Assembly: GCF_025917005.1 (NCBI RefSeq)
Contig: NZ_CP078091.1
Coordinates: 372,001 to 436,000, forward strand
Origin: Porphyrobacter sp. ULC335
GTDB lineage: Bacteria > Pseudomonadota > Alphaproteobacteria > Sphingomonadales > Sphingomonadaceae
Length of the DNA stretch: 64,000 nt
Direction of reading: 5' to 3'
Both the position numbers and the translations under genes were made by a program. The notes beneath the pieces are model-generated. The model was not told where the DNA came from. It did no database searches and was given only the letters and a program-made list of their open reading frames with translations. This document shows positions 1 to 7,748 of this stretch, in pieces (position 1 is the stretch's first letter; every line of letters begins with the position of its first letter).

Positions 1-1
1 C

Positions 2-994
2 TTTCTGCTGCAACGCCGCCCCGATGGGACGCCTGTTCAGGACGATTTCGAACTGGTCAGCGAACCCACCCCTGCGCTGGAGGAGGGCCAGTTCCTGATC
101 CGCAACCACTACGCCTCGCTCGATCCGGCGATGCGCGGGTGGATGGATGCCGAGGGCAATTACATGCCGCCGATCCCGCTCGGCGATCCGGTGCGCGCCA
201 GCATTATCGGCGTGGTCGAGGAAAGCCGCGCGGAAGGCTTTGCGCCCGGGCAATGGGTGATGGGGCTGAACGCGCTGGAGGATTACTCGGTTAGTGCGGT
301 CGGCGGATTCACCCAGCCGATTGACCCGTCACTGGTGCCAAGCGTCACCAACTACCTGTCGATTTTCGGTGCGGTGGGGATGACCGCCTATTTCGGGTTC
401 CTCGAGGTTTGCGAGCCAAAGGCGGGCGAAACCGTGCTGGTCACCGGTGCGGCCGGGGCCGTCGGCAGCCTCGTCGGCCAACTCGCCAAGATCCACGGCT
501 GCCGCGCGGTCGGCATTGCCGGCGGCCCGGCCAAATGCGCGCGCCTGATCGAGAAATACGGCTTTGACGCCGCCATCGACTATCGCGGCAAGGATGAGGC
601 CGCGCTCACCGCTGCCATCGCCGAAGCCTGCCCTGACGGGGTCGACGTGATCTTCGAGAATGTCGGCGGGATCATCCTCGATGCCGGTTTGATGAACCTC
701 AACCTGCACTCCCGCGTCGGGCTATGCGGCCTGATCAGCGAATACAACACCGAGCCGCGCGGCATCCGCAACCTGTGGCAGCTGATCGTCAAGCGTGCCC
801 ACATCCGCGGGCTGCTGGTCGCCGACTACGTCCCCCGCTTCGGCGAGGGCGCGCAGCAAATGGGCGTCTGGGCCGCGCAAGGCAAACTCACCATCGACGA
901 GCATGTCGACGAAGGGCTGGAGCACGCCTTCGACAGCTTCATGCGGCTGTTCGCCGGCACCAATGACGGCAAGATGATCCTCAAGATCGCCTGA
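2..994 (+). CDS. CurA-like NADP-dependent oxidoreductase (5' partial)
   Basis: Medium-chain dehydrogenase/reductase of the CurA / alkenal-enone reductase type, expected to reduce a conjugated C=C bond with NADPH in the cytosol. The frame is open from base 2 and the first residues (FLLQRRPDGTP) already match the usual family start, so probably only about ten residues are missing; 330 residues are visible. The family signature SLDPAMRGWM lies near residue 40, and the nucleotide-binding turn VTGAAGAVGS near residues 146-155. No zinc-ligand cysteines are evident. It ends 4 bp before a ThuA-like gene and heads a co-directional run to 9873, so a role in that catabolic cluster is likely. The substrate is not predictable. 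Confidence 0.85.
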   Translation, partial: FLLQRRPDGTPVQDDFELVSEPTPALEEGQFLIRNHYASLDPAMRGWMDAEGNYMPPIPLGDPVRASIIGVVEESRAEGFAPGQWVMGLNALEDYSVSAVGGFTQPIDPSLVPSVTNYLSIFGAVGMTAYFGFLEVCEPKAGETVLVTGAAGAVGSLVGQLAKIHGCRAVGIAGGPAKCARLIEKYGFDAAIDYRGKDEAALTAAIAEACPDGVDVIFENVGGIILDAGLMNLNLHSRVGLCGLISEYNTEPRGIRNLWQLIVKRAHIRGLLVADYVPRFGEGAQQMGVWAAQGKLTIDEHVDEGLEHAFDSFMRLFAGTNDGKMILKIA

Positions 995-998
995 CACC

Positions 999-1766
999 GT
1001 GACACGTTCGCTGCTCGTGCTGTCCGGGGGGCATCCTTACGAGGAAGCCCCCTTCGCCGAATTGCTGGCCGGACTGGACGATTGGGAGCTGACGCATCTC
1101 GTCCATCCCGAGGGCGGCGAGGCTGATGCGGCGGGAGCGATCGCGGCGTCGGACGCACTGCTGTTCTACGACATGGCGGGCTACACTTTCGCCGATGGCA
1201 CGGTGACAACACGCCCGCCTTCGCCCGCTTTCCGCGAGGCCATCGCAGCGCGGTTTGCCAGTGGCAGGGGTGCGGTAGCGATGCACCACGCACTGGCCGG
1301 GTGGGCCGATTGGCCGGAATGGCATGCATGGCTTGGCGGGCAGTTCCACTACCAACCCGGCGCGCATGGGCCCGACTCCGGCTATCGCCACGATGTTGCT
1401 TATGAGGCGCGGATTGTCGCCGATCATCCGGTTACCCGCGGGTTGCCGGACAGCTTCCCGGTCAGCGACGAGCTTTACCTCTGCCCGGTCGACGAAAGCG
1501 CTTTTGCCCCCCTGATGCGCGCCGAGGGCTTCGCCTTCACGGCTGACAATTTCTATTCCGCTGCCAACGCGGTGGCGGGCGCGATGTTCAGCCGCGAAGG
1601 CTGGAACCACCCGCCCGGCAGCAACTGCATCGCGTGGGAGAGCCACAGATGCCCCGCCCCGCTCGTCTATCTGCAATGCGGCGATGGCCCGGCGACCTAC
1701 GCCAACCCCCACGTGCGACGGATGCTGCGGCAGGCGCTCGACTACACCTCAGGAGGAACCGCATGA
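999..1766 (+). CDS. ThuA-like domain protein
   Basis: 255-residue protein of the ThuA (trehalose-utilization) superfamily, a class I glutamine amidotransferase-like fold. Its biochemical role is poorly defined even in characterised members. Visible hallmarks are the N-terminal strand LLVLSGGHPYEEAPF, a central GAVAMHHALAGW near residues 91-102, and a DELYL motif near residue 156, all shared in position with the second ThuA-like protein at 6967-7722. GTG start, 4 bp after the preceding stop. The last codons overlap the start of the next gene, so translation is probably coupled. No signal peptide is seen. In this context it is more likely part of the P450/acyl-CoA pathway than of trehalose metabolism; that is inference. 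Confidence 0.75.
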   Translation: MTRSLLVLSGGHPYEEAPFAELLAGLDDWELTHLVHPEGGEADAAGAIAASDALLFYDMAGYTFADGTVTTRPPSPAFREAIAARFASGRGAVAMHHALAGWADWPEWHAWLGGQFHYQPGAHGPDSGYRHDVAYEARIVADHPVTRGLPDSFPVSDELYLCPVDESAFAPLMRAEGFAFTADNFYSAANAVAGAMFSREGWNHPPGSNCIAWESHRCPAPLVYLQCGDGPATYANPHVRRMLRQALDYTSGGTA

Positions 1767-2140
1767 CACCCCAGCAAACCGTCGAGGCTTTCATCGGCCA
1801 TTGGAACGCCTGCGACATCGACGCGATGCTCGCCCTGTGCGCCGACGATATCGTCTATCACAACATCCCCATGGAACCGGTTCGCGGCACGACGGAAATG
1901 CGCGCGATGGTCGAAGGCTTCCTCGCCAACATCGCGTCGTGCGACTGGCAGACCCACGCCATCGCGGTGAACGGCGACACCGTGCTGACCGAACGCACCG
2001 ATGGCTTCATCTTCAAGGATGGCCGCCGCGCTGCGATCCGTGTCATGGGCACGTTCGAACTGGGCGCAGACGGTCGCATCATCGCATGGCGTGACTATTT
2101 CGATATGCTTGAATTCCAGCGCGAATTCGCGGGCGGATGA
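1763..2140 (+). CDS. Limonene-1,2-epoxide hydrolase-type protein (SnoaL/NTF2 fold)
   Basis: 125-residue NTF2-like protein whose active-site residues match limonene-1,2-epoxide hydrolase (LEH). Tyr32, Asn34, Arg78, Asp80 and Asp111 here correspond to Tyr53, Asn55, Arg99, Asp101 and Asp132 of the Rhodococcus enzyme, each offset by exactly 21. The family opens epoxides to vicinal diols using an Asp-Arg-Asp relay in the cytosol. An AGGAGG ribosome site at 1751 fixes the ATG at 1763, which overlaps the ThuA stop (ATGA). Its place just upstream of a P450 suggests hydrolysis of a P450-made epoxide, but the fold also serves isomerases and cyclases, so the substrate is open. Confidence 0.8.
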   Translation: MTPQQTVEAFIGHWNACDIDAMLALCADDIVYHNIPMEPVRGTTEMRAMVEGFLANIASCDWQTHAIAVNGDTVLTERTDGFIFKDGRRAAIRVMGTFELGADGRIIAWRDYFDMLEFQREFAGG

Positions 2141-2150
2141 TGCAGGCGCA

Positions 2151-2205
2151 GCAACCCTAACACAAACGTGCATCGCAACAGGGGCGCGGGTTTGGTTAGG
2201 CTTGC
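2151..2205. repeat. Inverted repeat upstream of the P450 gene (candidate operator)
   Basis: GCAACCCTAAC at 2151-2161 is mirrored by GTTAGGCTTGC at 2195-2205 (10 of 11 complementary, 33 bp between arms). Beyond the arms, CAAAC and GTTTG continue the symmetry with a one-base offset. It fills the only sizeable gap (99 bp) in the first part of the cluster, just upstream of the P450 start at 2240. It may be a regulator binding site or an mRNA hairpin. Confidence 0.4.
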
Positions 2206-2239
2206 ACCATGATTTCCCCAGGGTCTGGAGCCGCCTGAC

Positions 2240-3481
2240 ATGAACAAGCCCGAAGGCAATGTCTTTGCGCCTGAAACGCTGATCGATCCGTTCGATTACT
2301 ACCGCGCTATCCACGATGCCGGGATCGCGATCGAGCATCTGGAAGGCATGAACACCTGGGTCGTCTATTCTTACGACCTGTGCAGCGAAGCGGCGGCCAA
2401 TCCGGAGGTGTTCTCCAACGACTTTACCGCGCTCATGGGGCGCGAGGCGGACGAGGATATCCAGGCGATCCTTTCCGAAGGCTGGCCTGACCTGCCCACG
2501 CTGTTGACCGCCGACCACCCGGTTCACACCCGCAACCGCAAGCTCGTGAACCTCGCCTTCTCGGCCCCGCGCGTGAACGCAATTGAAGCGGACATGCGCA
2601 CCAAATCAATCGAGTTGATCGAGGCGTTTGCGGATCGCGGGGAGTGCGAGTTCGTCGAGGAATTCGGCGTGCCGCTGCCGGTGGCGATGATCGCCGGGCA
2701 GATCGGGCTGGATGACGATCCGGCGCGGGTGAAGCGCTGGTCTGACGCGGCGGTCGACCGCTTCAGCCAGATGGTCGATCACGAGCGCAAGCTCGAATGT
2801 GCGCGTAGCCTTGTCGAATTCCAGCACTACATCAAAGGCCTGATCGACGACCGCCGCGCCAATGGCGGGAACGATCTTCTGACCGACCTCGTCGAAGCGC
2901 GGGTCGAGGGCGAGACTCCGCTCATCGATCCCGAAATCATGTCGCTGATGCAGCAGTTCATGGTCGCGGGCAACGAGACCACCACTTCGACGCTGGCGGG
3001 CGGGTTGCTTCAACTCATCCGCAATCCCGATCAGATGGCCAAGGCCAAGGCTGCGGCTGGCGGGCGCGATCCCAAGCTGCTCGGCAATCTGGTGGAAGAA
3101 GCGCTGCGTTACGAAACGCCGACGGCAGGGATGTGGCGCATCGTCAAGGCGGACACCGAACTGGGCGGAATGGCGATCCCGGCGGGCGCAGTCGTGCAGC
3201 TGCGCTATGCCGCGGCCAACCGCGATCCGAAGAAGTTCCCTGATCCCGACAAGTTCGACATCGATCGCACCAACGCCCGCACGCATCTCAGCTTCGGCAA
3301 GGGCCCGCATATGTGTGTGGGCAACATGCTGTCCCGCAAGGAGATGGTCGTCGCCTTCGACGAGCTTCTGGAGCGTCTCGATAACTTCGCGGTTCCTGAC
3401 GAGAGCGCGATCCGCATCATGCCCAACATCCTGCTGCGCGGCGTGACGCACCTGCCGATCACCTTCACGCGGAAAGCCTGA
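2240..3481 (+). CDS. Cytochrome P450
   Basis: Soluble bacterial class I cytochrome P450 of 413 residues, a typical length. It should insert one oxygen atom into a hydrophobic substrate and needs a ferredoxin and reductase, neither of which is adjacent. The I-helix oxygen-activation motif AGNETT spans residues 243-248 (Glu246, Thr247), the ExxR pair is Glu287/Arg290, and the heme loop FGKGPHMCVG has the axial Cys359. There is no transmembrane anchor. ATG start 99 bp after the LEH gene, in a gap holding an inverted repeat; the next gene follows after 6 bp. Neighbouring acyl-CoA dehydrogenases and a thiolase-like protein suggest that it initiates degradation of a terpenoid- or steroid-like compound. 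Confidence 0.95.
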   Translation: MNKPEGNVFAPETLIDPFDYYRAIHDAGIAIEHLEGMNTWVVYSYDLCSEAAANPEVFSNDFTALMGREADEDIQAILSEGWPDLPTLLTADHPVHTRNRKLVNLAFSAPRVNAIEADMRTKSIELIEAFADRGECEFVEEFGVPLPVAMIAGQIGLDDDPARVKRWSDAAVDRFSQMVDHERKLECARSLVEFQHYIKGLIDDRRANGGNDLLTDLVEARVEGETPLIDPEIMSLMQQFMVAGNETTTSTLAGGLLQLIRNPDQMAKAKAAAGGRDPKLLGNLVEEALRYETPTAGMWRIVKADTELGGMAIPAGAVVQLRYAAANRDPKKFPDPDKFDIDRTNARTHLSFGKGPHMCVGNMLSRKEMVVAFDELLERLDNFAVPDESAIRIMPNILLRGVTHLPITFTRKA

Positions 3482-3487
3482 GCCGAC

Positions 3488-4570
3488 ATGAATTTCGACC
3501 TTTCCGAAGAACAGCAGATGTTCGTCACATCGGTCGAGCGCTTTGCCGCGCCGGTCGATGTCGAGGCGCGCCGCAAGCTGCGGCTTTCGCCGACCGGCTA
3601 TGACCGGGCACGCTGGCAGAGCCTTGCCGAGATGGGCCTGATTGCGCTCGCGGCGGGCGAAGAGGCGGGCGGCATGGGCGGCTCTGCGGTTGATCTGTCC
3701 TTGGTCGCTGAAGCGATTGGCAAGGCCAATGCGCCCGATCCATTGCTGGAACATGGCATCCTGCCCGCGCTGCTTCTGGAGCGCGGCGGAGCCACCGAGA
3801 CGCTGGAAGGCGTTTTGTCGGGCACCACCATCGCGACCCTTGCATGGACCGAGCGCGGCCAGCGCTACAGCCTCAAGGCCAAGGGCATGAAGGCGGAGAC
3901 TGGCGGAGATGGCTTTGTGCTCTCCGGCGAGAAGACGATGGTGATGGGCGCGCTGATGGCCGATCTGTTCATCGTCACTGCCGATCTGGGCGGCGAGACA
4001 GCCTGCTTCCTCGTGCCGCGCGACGCGCCCGGTCTGGAAGTGCGCGCCTATCGCCTTGCCGACGGCAGCATTGCGGGCGAGATCAAGCTGACCCGCGCAC
4101 CTGCGAGCGCGAAGCTGTCCCTCGACATGGCAGGCCTCGCCGCCGTCGCTGCGGACATGCGGCTTTATGCTGCCGCCGAGATGGTCGGCCTCGGCCAGCG
4201 CCTGCTCGACGACACGCTGACCTACGTGAAGGAGCGCGAGCAGTTCGGCGTCGCGATCGGCAGCTTTCAGGCACTGCAGCACCGGCTCGTCGATTGCTAC
4301 GCCAAGGAGGAGCAAGCGCGTTCGATGCTTTATCGCGCCGCGCTGACCGACCGCGCGGACGCCGCCAAATGGCAGCGCGCCGCCGCCGGGGCCAAGGCCT
4401 TCATCGGCGAGAATGTCGACGCCATCGCCCGTGAAGCAGTGCAAATGCATGGCGGCATGGGGATCACCGACGAACTCGCCATCGGCCACGCCTTGAAGCG
4501 CGTGCTGGTGCTCGCCCGTCTGTTCGGCGACGTCGATACCGTGCTGGCGGAATATGCCCTGGCGGCATGA
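3488..4570 (+). CDS. Acyl-CoA dehydrogenase family protein, probable non-catalytic subunit
   Basis: 360-residue acyl-CoA dehydrogenase-fold protein with the N-terminal helical domain (NFDLSEEQQMF), central beta domain, and C-terminal helical domain with QFGVAIGSFQALQHRL and QMHGGMGITDE. It lacks both usual locations of the catalytic glutamate. The C-terminal motif normally like YEGT reads ARLFGDVDTVL, and the helix that carries the LER/NER glutamate in isovaleryl- and long-chain enzymes reads DMRLYAAAEM. This matches the degenerate partner subunit of heteromeric (alpha2beta2) dehydrogenases known from actinobacterial steroid side-chain degradation. The likely partner is the full-length dehydrogenase at 7749-8957. 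The pairing is inference. Confidence 0.85.
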   Translation: MNFDLSEEQQMFVTSVERFAAPVDVEARRKLRLSPTGYDRARWQSLAEMGLIALAAGEEAGGMGGSAVDLSLVAEAIGKANAPDPLLEHGILPALLLERGGATETLEGVLSGTTIATLAWTERGQRYSLKAKGMKAETGGDGFVLSGEKTMVMGALMADLFIVTADLGGETACFLVPRDAPGLEVRAYRLADGSIAGEIKLTRAPASAKLSLDMAGLAAVAADMRLYAAAEMVGLGQRLLDDTLTYVKEREQFGVAIGSFQALQHRLVDCYAKEEQARSMLYRAALTDRADAAKWQRAAAGAKAFIGENVDAIAREAVQMHGGMGITDELAIGHALKRVLVLARLFGDVDTVLAEYALAA

Positions 4571-4609
4571 TTGGGCCGCTTGAAAAGGCGGACAGGAGGG
4601 GACTGGAAC

Positions 4610-5035
4610 ATGGGCGAGAAGATCGACCCGAATCTGTGGAGTGACGGCGCGCAGCCGCATCTGATGGGCGGCAAGCTGCCTTCGGGCGAGATTGTGTTCC
4701 CCATGCCGGTTGGCGATGCGGCGCAAGGCGTGGAGCCATACAAGCTGTCGCGTCGTGGCAAGCTGTGGTCGTGGACCTCGCAAGGTTTCCTGCCCAAGGA
4801 ACCTTATCAAGGCCCCGGAAGTGGCCCCGGCGAAGGCCCGCCCGATTTCCAGCCGTTCCTGCTCGGCTATGTCGAGCTGCCCGGCGAAGTGATCGTCGAA
4901 AGCCGCATCGTCGATGCGCGGCTGGAAGACCTTCACCTCGGCATGGACCTCGAATTCTGCATCGTGCCCTTCAACATGACGCACGACACCTTCGCCTTCC
5001 GTCCCCTCGCAGCAGCAGAAAGTCAGGCCGCATGA
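4610..5035 (+). CDS. DUF35 OB-fold acyl-CoA-associated protein
   Basis: 141-residue DUF35-type protein, a small OB-fold partner that binds thiolase-like or aldolase proteins. The LSRRGKLWSWTSQGF segment matches the characteristic start of the OB fold, followed by PFLLGYVELPGEVIVESRI. The N-terminal rubredoxin-like zinc ribbon is degenerate: the usual CxxC pairs are absent (KLPSGEIVFPM is in their place). ATG at 4610 is chosen because AGGAGGGG lies 7-14 bp upstream; an in-frame TTG at 4571 is less likely. The stop overlaps the thiolase-like start (ATGA), the expected arrangement for an obligate complex. Confidence 0.75.
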   Translation: MGEKIDPNLWSDGAQPHLMGGKLPSGEIVFPMPVGDAAQGVEPYKLSRRGKLWSWTSQGFLPKEPYQGPGSGPGEGPPDFQPFLLGYVELPGEVIVESRIVDARLEDLHLGMDLEFCIVPFNMTHDTFAFRPLAAAESQAA

Positions 5036-6198
5036 GCGAGAATGTCTATATCATCGGCGCCGGGATCCACCCGTTTGGCCGCACCGACAGCCGATCAGGC
5101 CGCGAACAGGGCGTCTACGCCGTGCGCGAGGCGCTTTCCGACGCGGGGCTCGATTGGCCTGACATCGAATGCGCCTATGGCGGCTCGGCTGCGGCAGGCA
5201 ATGCCGACATCATGGTCAACGAGCTGGGGCTGACCAGCCTTCCCTTCACCAATGTCGCCAATGGCTGCGCCACCGGTGGCAGCGCGCTCGCCGCCTCGCA
5301 GCAGGCCATCGCGAGCGGGATGTACGACCTTGCGCTGGCAGTCGGCTTCGACAAGCACCCGAGGGGCGCGTTCAATGCCAAGCCCTCCGATTATGGCCTG
5401 CCCGAATGGTATGGCCAGACCGGGATGATGCTGACAACGCAGTTCTTCGCCTTGAAGATCCAGCGTTACATGCAGCTCCACGGGATCAGCCGGACGACTC
5501 TGGGCCGGGTGGCCGAGAAGGCGTTTCGCAACGGCACCCTGACCCCGCACGCCTGGCGGCGCAGCCCGGTTGATCTGGAAACAATCCTCAACGCGCCGAT
5601 GATCAATGACCCGCTGACCAAATACATGTTCTGCTCGCCTGCCGAGGGCGCGGTGGCGTTGATCCTCGCCTCGGAAAGCAAGATGCGCCAGCTGGGCGCG
5701 GACGGGGTCAAGATCCGCGCGGTCTCGGTGAAAACACGTCCGCCCAACTCCTTCGAGGTGTTCCAGGCCGGCGTCAGCATTGAGGAGGGCGGCAAGCCCA
5801 CGGTGCTCGCCAGCAAGGGTGCGTTCGAGAAAGCAGGCGTCGGCCCCGAGGATATCGGCGTCGCTCAGCTTCAGGATACCGAGAGCGGCGCGGAAATCAT
5901 GCACATGGCCGAAAACGGATTCTGCAAGGATGGCGATCAGGAAGAATGGCTCGCCAATGGCTGGACCGAGATCCGCGGCGGGAAGCTGCCGGTCAACACC
6001 GATGGCGGCTGCCTTGCCTGCGGGGAACCGATCGGGGCTTCGGGTCTGCGGCAAGTCTATGAAAACGTCCAGCAGCTGCGCCAGCGCGGCGGCGAACGGC
6101 AGGTGCCGGAGAAGAACGGCAAGGGCCCCCGCTTCGGCTATTCCCACGTCTACGGCGCACCGGGCCTCTCGGCTGTCGCGATTCTGGAACGCGAATGA
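5032..6198 (+). CDS. Thiolase-like protein / putative acyl-CoA aldolase (lipid-transfer type)
   Basis: 388-residue thiolase-fold protein of the SCP2/lipid-transfer branch. The N-terminal nucleophile position is retained (Cys79 in VANGCATGG). The second catalytic motif, usually GHPxGASG, reads GEPIGASG, so His is replaced by Glu. The C-terminal CxG cysteine is absent; the corresponding end reads SHVYGAPGL. A normal thiolase claisen mechanism is therefore doubtful. With a DUF35 partner immediately upstream, a C-C cleaving retro-aldolase role like Ltp2 in steroid degradation is an attractive alternative. Overlaps both neighbours by 4 bp (DUF35 before, SDR after). Confidence 0.8.
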   Translation: MSENVYIIGAGIHPFGRTDSRSGREQGVYAVREALSDAGLDWPDIECAYGGSAAAGNADIMVNELGLTSLPFTNVANGCATGGSALAASQQAIASGMYDLALAVGFDKHPRGAFNAKPSDYGLPEWYGQTGMMLTTQFFALKIQRYMQLHGISRTTLGRVAEKAFRNGTLTPHAWRRSPVDLETILNAPMINDPLTKYMFCSPAEGAVALILASESKMRQLGADGVKIRAVSVKTRPPNSFEVFQAGVSIEEGGKPTVLASKGAFEKAGVGPEDIGVAQLQDTESGAEIMHMAENGFCKDGDQEEWLANGWTEIRGGKLPVNTDGGCLACGEPIGASGLRQVYENVQQLRQRGGERQVPEKNGKGPRFGYSHVYGAPGLSAVAILERE

Positions 6199-6965
6199 GC
6201 CGGATGCGGGGCAAGGTCGCCCTCGTCTCGGGCGGCGCTGAAGGGATCGGGGCTGCGGTTGCACGCCTGATCGTGGCCGAAGGCGGCAGCGTGATGCTCG
6301 GCGATGTGCAGCTGGACAAGGCGCAAGCACTGGCCGCCGAACTGGGCGAGCGGGCCGCCGCGACGCTGCTCGATGTGCGCCAGCTTTCGCAATGGGAGGC
6401 CGCCGTTGCCGCGACGCTTTCGCGCTTCGGTAAGCTGACCGTGCTGTGCAACATCGCCGGCATCTCGGAGCCCGGCAACGTCCCCGATGGGGCGCTGGAC
6501 GTGTGGCAGCGCACCATCGACATCAACCTGCACGGCCCGTTCTACGGCATGCGGGCGGCGATCCCGGCGATGGAAGCGAGCGGTGAGCCTTGCGCCATCG
6601 TCAATATCGGCTCGATGATCGCGCTGCGCCCGGCGGCCTTCGTCGCCGCCTACAGCGCTTCAAAGACCGGCCTTCGCGGCCTCACGCAATCGGTCGCGCT
6701 CGATCTTGCCGAGCGGGGACTGCCGATCCGCGCCAACATGGTCCACCCCGGCGCAATCCGCACGCCGATGTACAACCGCTACAAGTTCTCCGGTGCCGAC
6801 ACGCCCGAGAACATCGAGACCAATTTCGCCGCCACCCACCCGATGAACCGCATCGGCGAGCCCGAGGAAGTCGCCCGCGCGGTGGTGTTCCTCGCCAGCG
6901 ACGACGCAAGCTTTACCACAGGCTGCGATTTGACCGTCGATGGCGGCGGCAGCATCAGGAGCTGA
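6195..6965 (+). CDS. SDR family oxidoreductase
   Basis: 256-residue classical short-chain dehydrogenase/reductase, NAD(P)-dependent and cytosolic. Cofactor turn SGGAEGIGAAV near residues 12-22, CNIAG in place of the usual NNAG, catalytic Ser in VNIGSM, and catalytic YSASK. The C-terminus DLTVDGGGS is the standard family ending. ATG overlaps the thiolase-like stop. It probably oxidises a hydroxyl on a CoA-ester or ring intermediate of the same pathway. The substrate cannot be assigned. Confidence 0.85.
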   Translation: MSRMRGKVALVSGGAEGIGAAVARLIVAEGGSVMLGDVQLDKAQALAAELGERAAATLLDVRQLSQWEAAVAATLSRFGKLTVLCNIAGISEPGNVPDGALDVWQRTIDINLHGPFYGMRAAIPAMEASGEPCAIVNIGSMIALRPAAFVAAYSASKTGLRGLTQSVALDLAERGLPIRANMVHPGAIRTPMYNRYKFSGADTPENIETNFAATHPMNRIGEPEEVARAVVFLASDDASFTTGCDLTVDGGGSIRS

Positions 6966-6966
6966 C

Positions 6967-7722
6967 ATGCCAGAACAACCCGCCACCCGCATCGACGCGC
7001 ACTTCATTGCCGCGGGCAAGTATCACGATATCGACTACCCCCGGCTCGAAATTCTCAAGCTGCTGGCCGAGCATCCTCACATCCGCACCACGGTGGCAGC
7101 GGATTATTCGGGACTTGAGCGGCTTGATCAGTGCCGCTTCCTCATCACCTACACCTGCGATCTGATGCCGACGCCCGAGCAAGCCGCCCAGTTGAAGGCG
7201 TGGATGGAGAAGGGCGGCAAGTGGATGGCACTCCACGGCACCAACTCGATCCTCGTCTTCACCGCCGACGGCCTCGTCGATGCGCCCGATGATCGCCCCG
7301 ACGTGATGGAGATGCTCGGTACGCAATTCGTTGCCCACCCGCCGATCGGCAAGTTCCCGGTCGAGGTCGTCAACAAGGACCACGAGCTTACGAAAGGCAT
7401 CGAGGATTTCGAGGTGGTGGACGAGCTTTACCTGTCGAAAACCACCGCACCTATCGACACGCTGATGCAGACCACCTTCGAAGGCGAGGCAACCGGCTTC
7501 ACCCAAAGCCAGTGGGGCAAGACCACCGTACCTATCGTTTATACGAGGGATATCGGCGCGGGTCAGATCGTATACAATGCATTGGGCCATTGTCGCGGGC
7601 ACTACGACCTTCCGGGCATGGCCGATTTCTACCCGCACAAGGAAATGTGCGCCTGGAATTACGACGTCTATTATGACCTCCTGCGGCGCACGATCCGCTG
7701 GGCCATGCGAGACGGGGCCTGA
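6967..7722 (+). CDS. Second ThuA-like domain protein
   Basis: 251-residue ThuA-like protein with the same landmarks as the 999-1766 gene: KWMALHGTNS in the position of AMHHALAGW, the central IGKFPVEVVNKDHELTKGIEDF block, and DELYLS. Starts 1 bp after the SDR stop, so it belongs to the same transcription unit. Two ThuA-like proteins in one acyl-CoA/P450 cluster is unusual. They may form a heteromer or act on successive intermediates. No catalytic function is established; the ThuA name should not be taken as evidence for trehalose use. Confidence 0.75.
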   Translation: MPEQPATRIDAHFIAAGKYHDIDYPRLEILKLLAEHPHIRTTVAADYSGLERLDQCRFLITYTCDLMPTPEQAAQLKAWMEKGGKWMALHGTNSILVFTADGLVDAPDDRPDVMEMLGTQFVAHPPIGKFPVEVVNKDHELTKGIEDFEVVDELYLSKTTAPIDTLMQTTFEGEATGFTQSQWGKTTVPIVYTRDIGAGQIVYNALGHCRGHYDLPGMADFYPHKEMCAWNYDVYYDLLRRTIRWAMRDGA

Positions 7723-7748
7723 CTGAATTACGTACGGGATCGACTGCA

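Noticed and set aside
2606..4984. Long open frame on the minus strand (about 790 codons) opposite the P450, ACAD and DUF35 genes
   Set aside because: It is a codon-bias shadow: the opposing plus-strand genes have clear families, and the minus translation is His/Arg-rich without domains.
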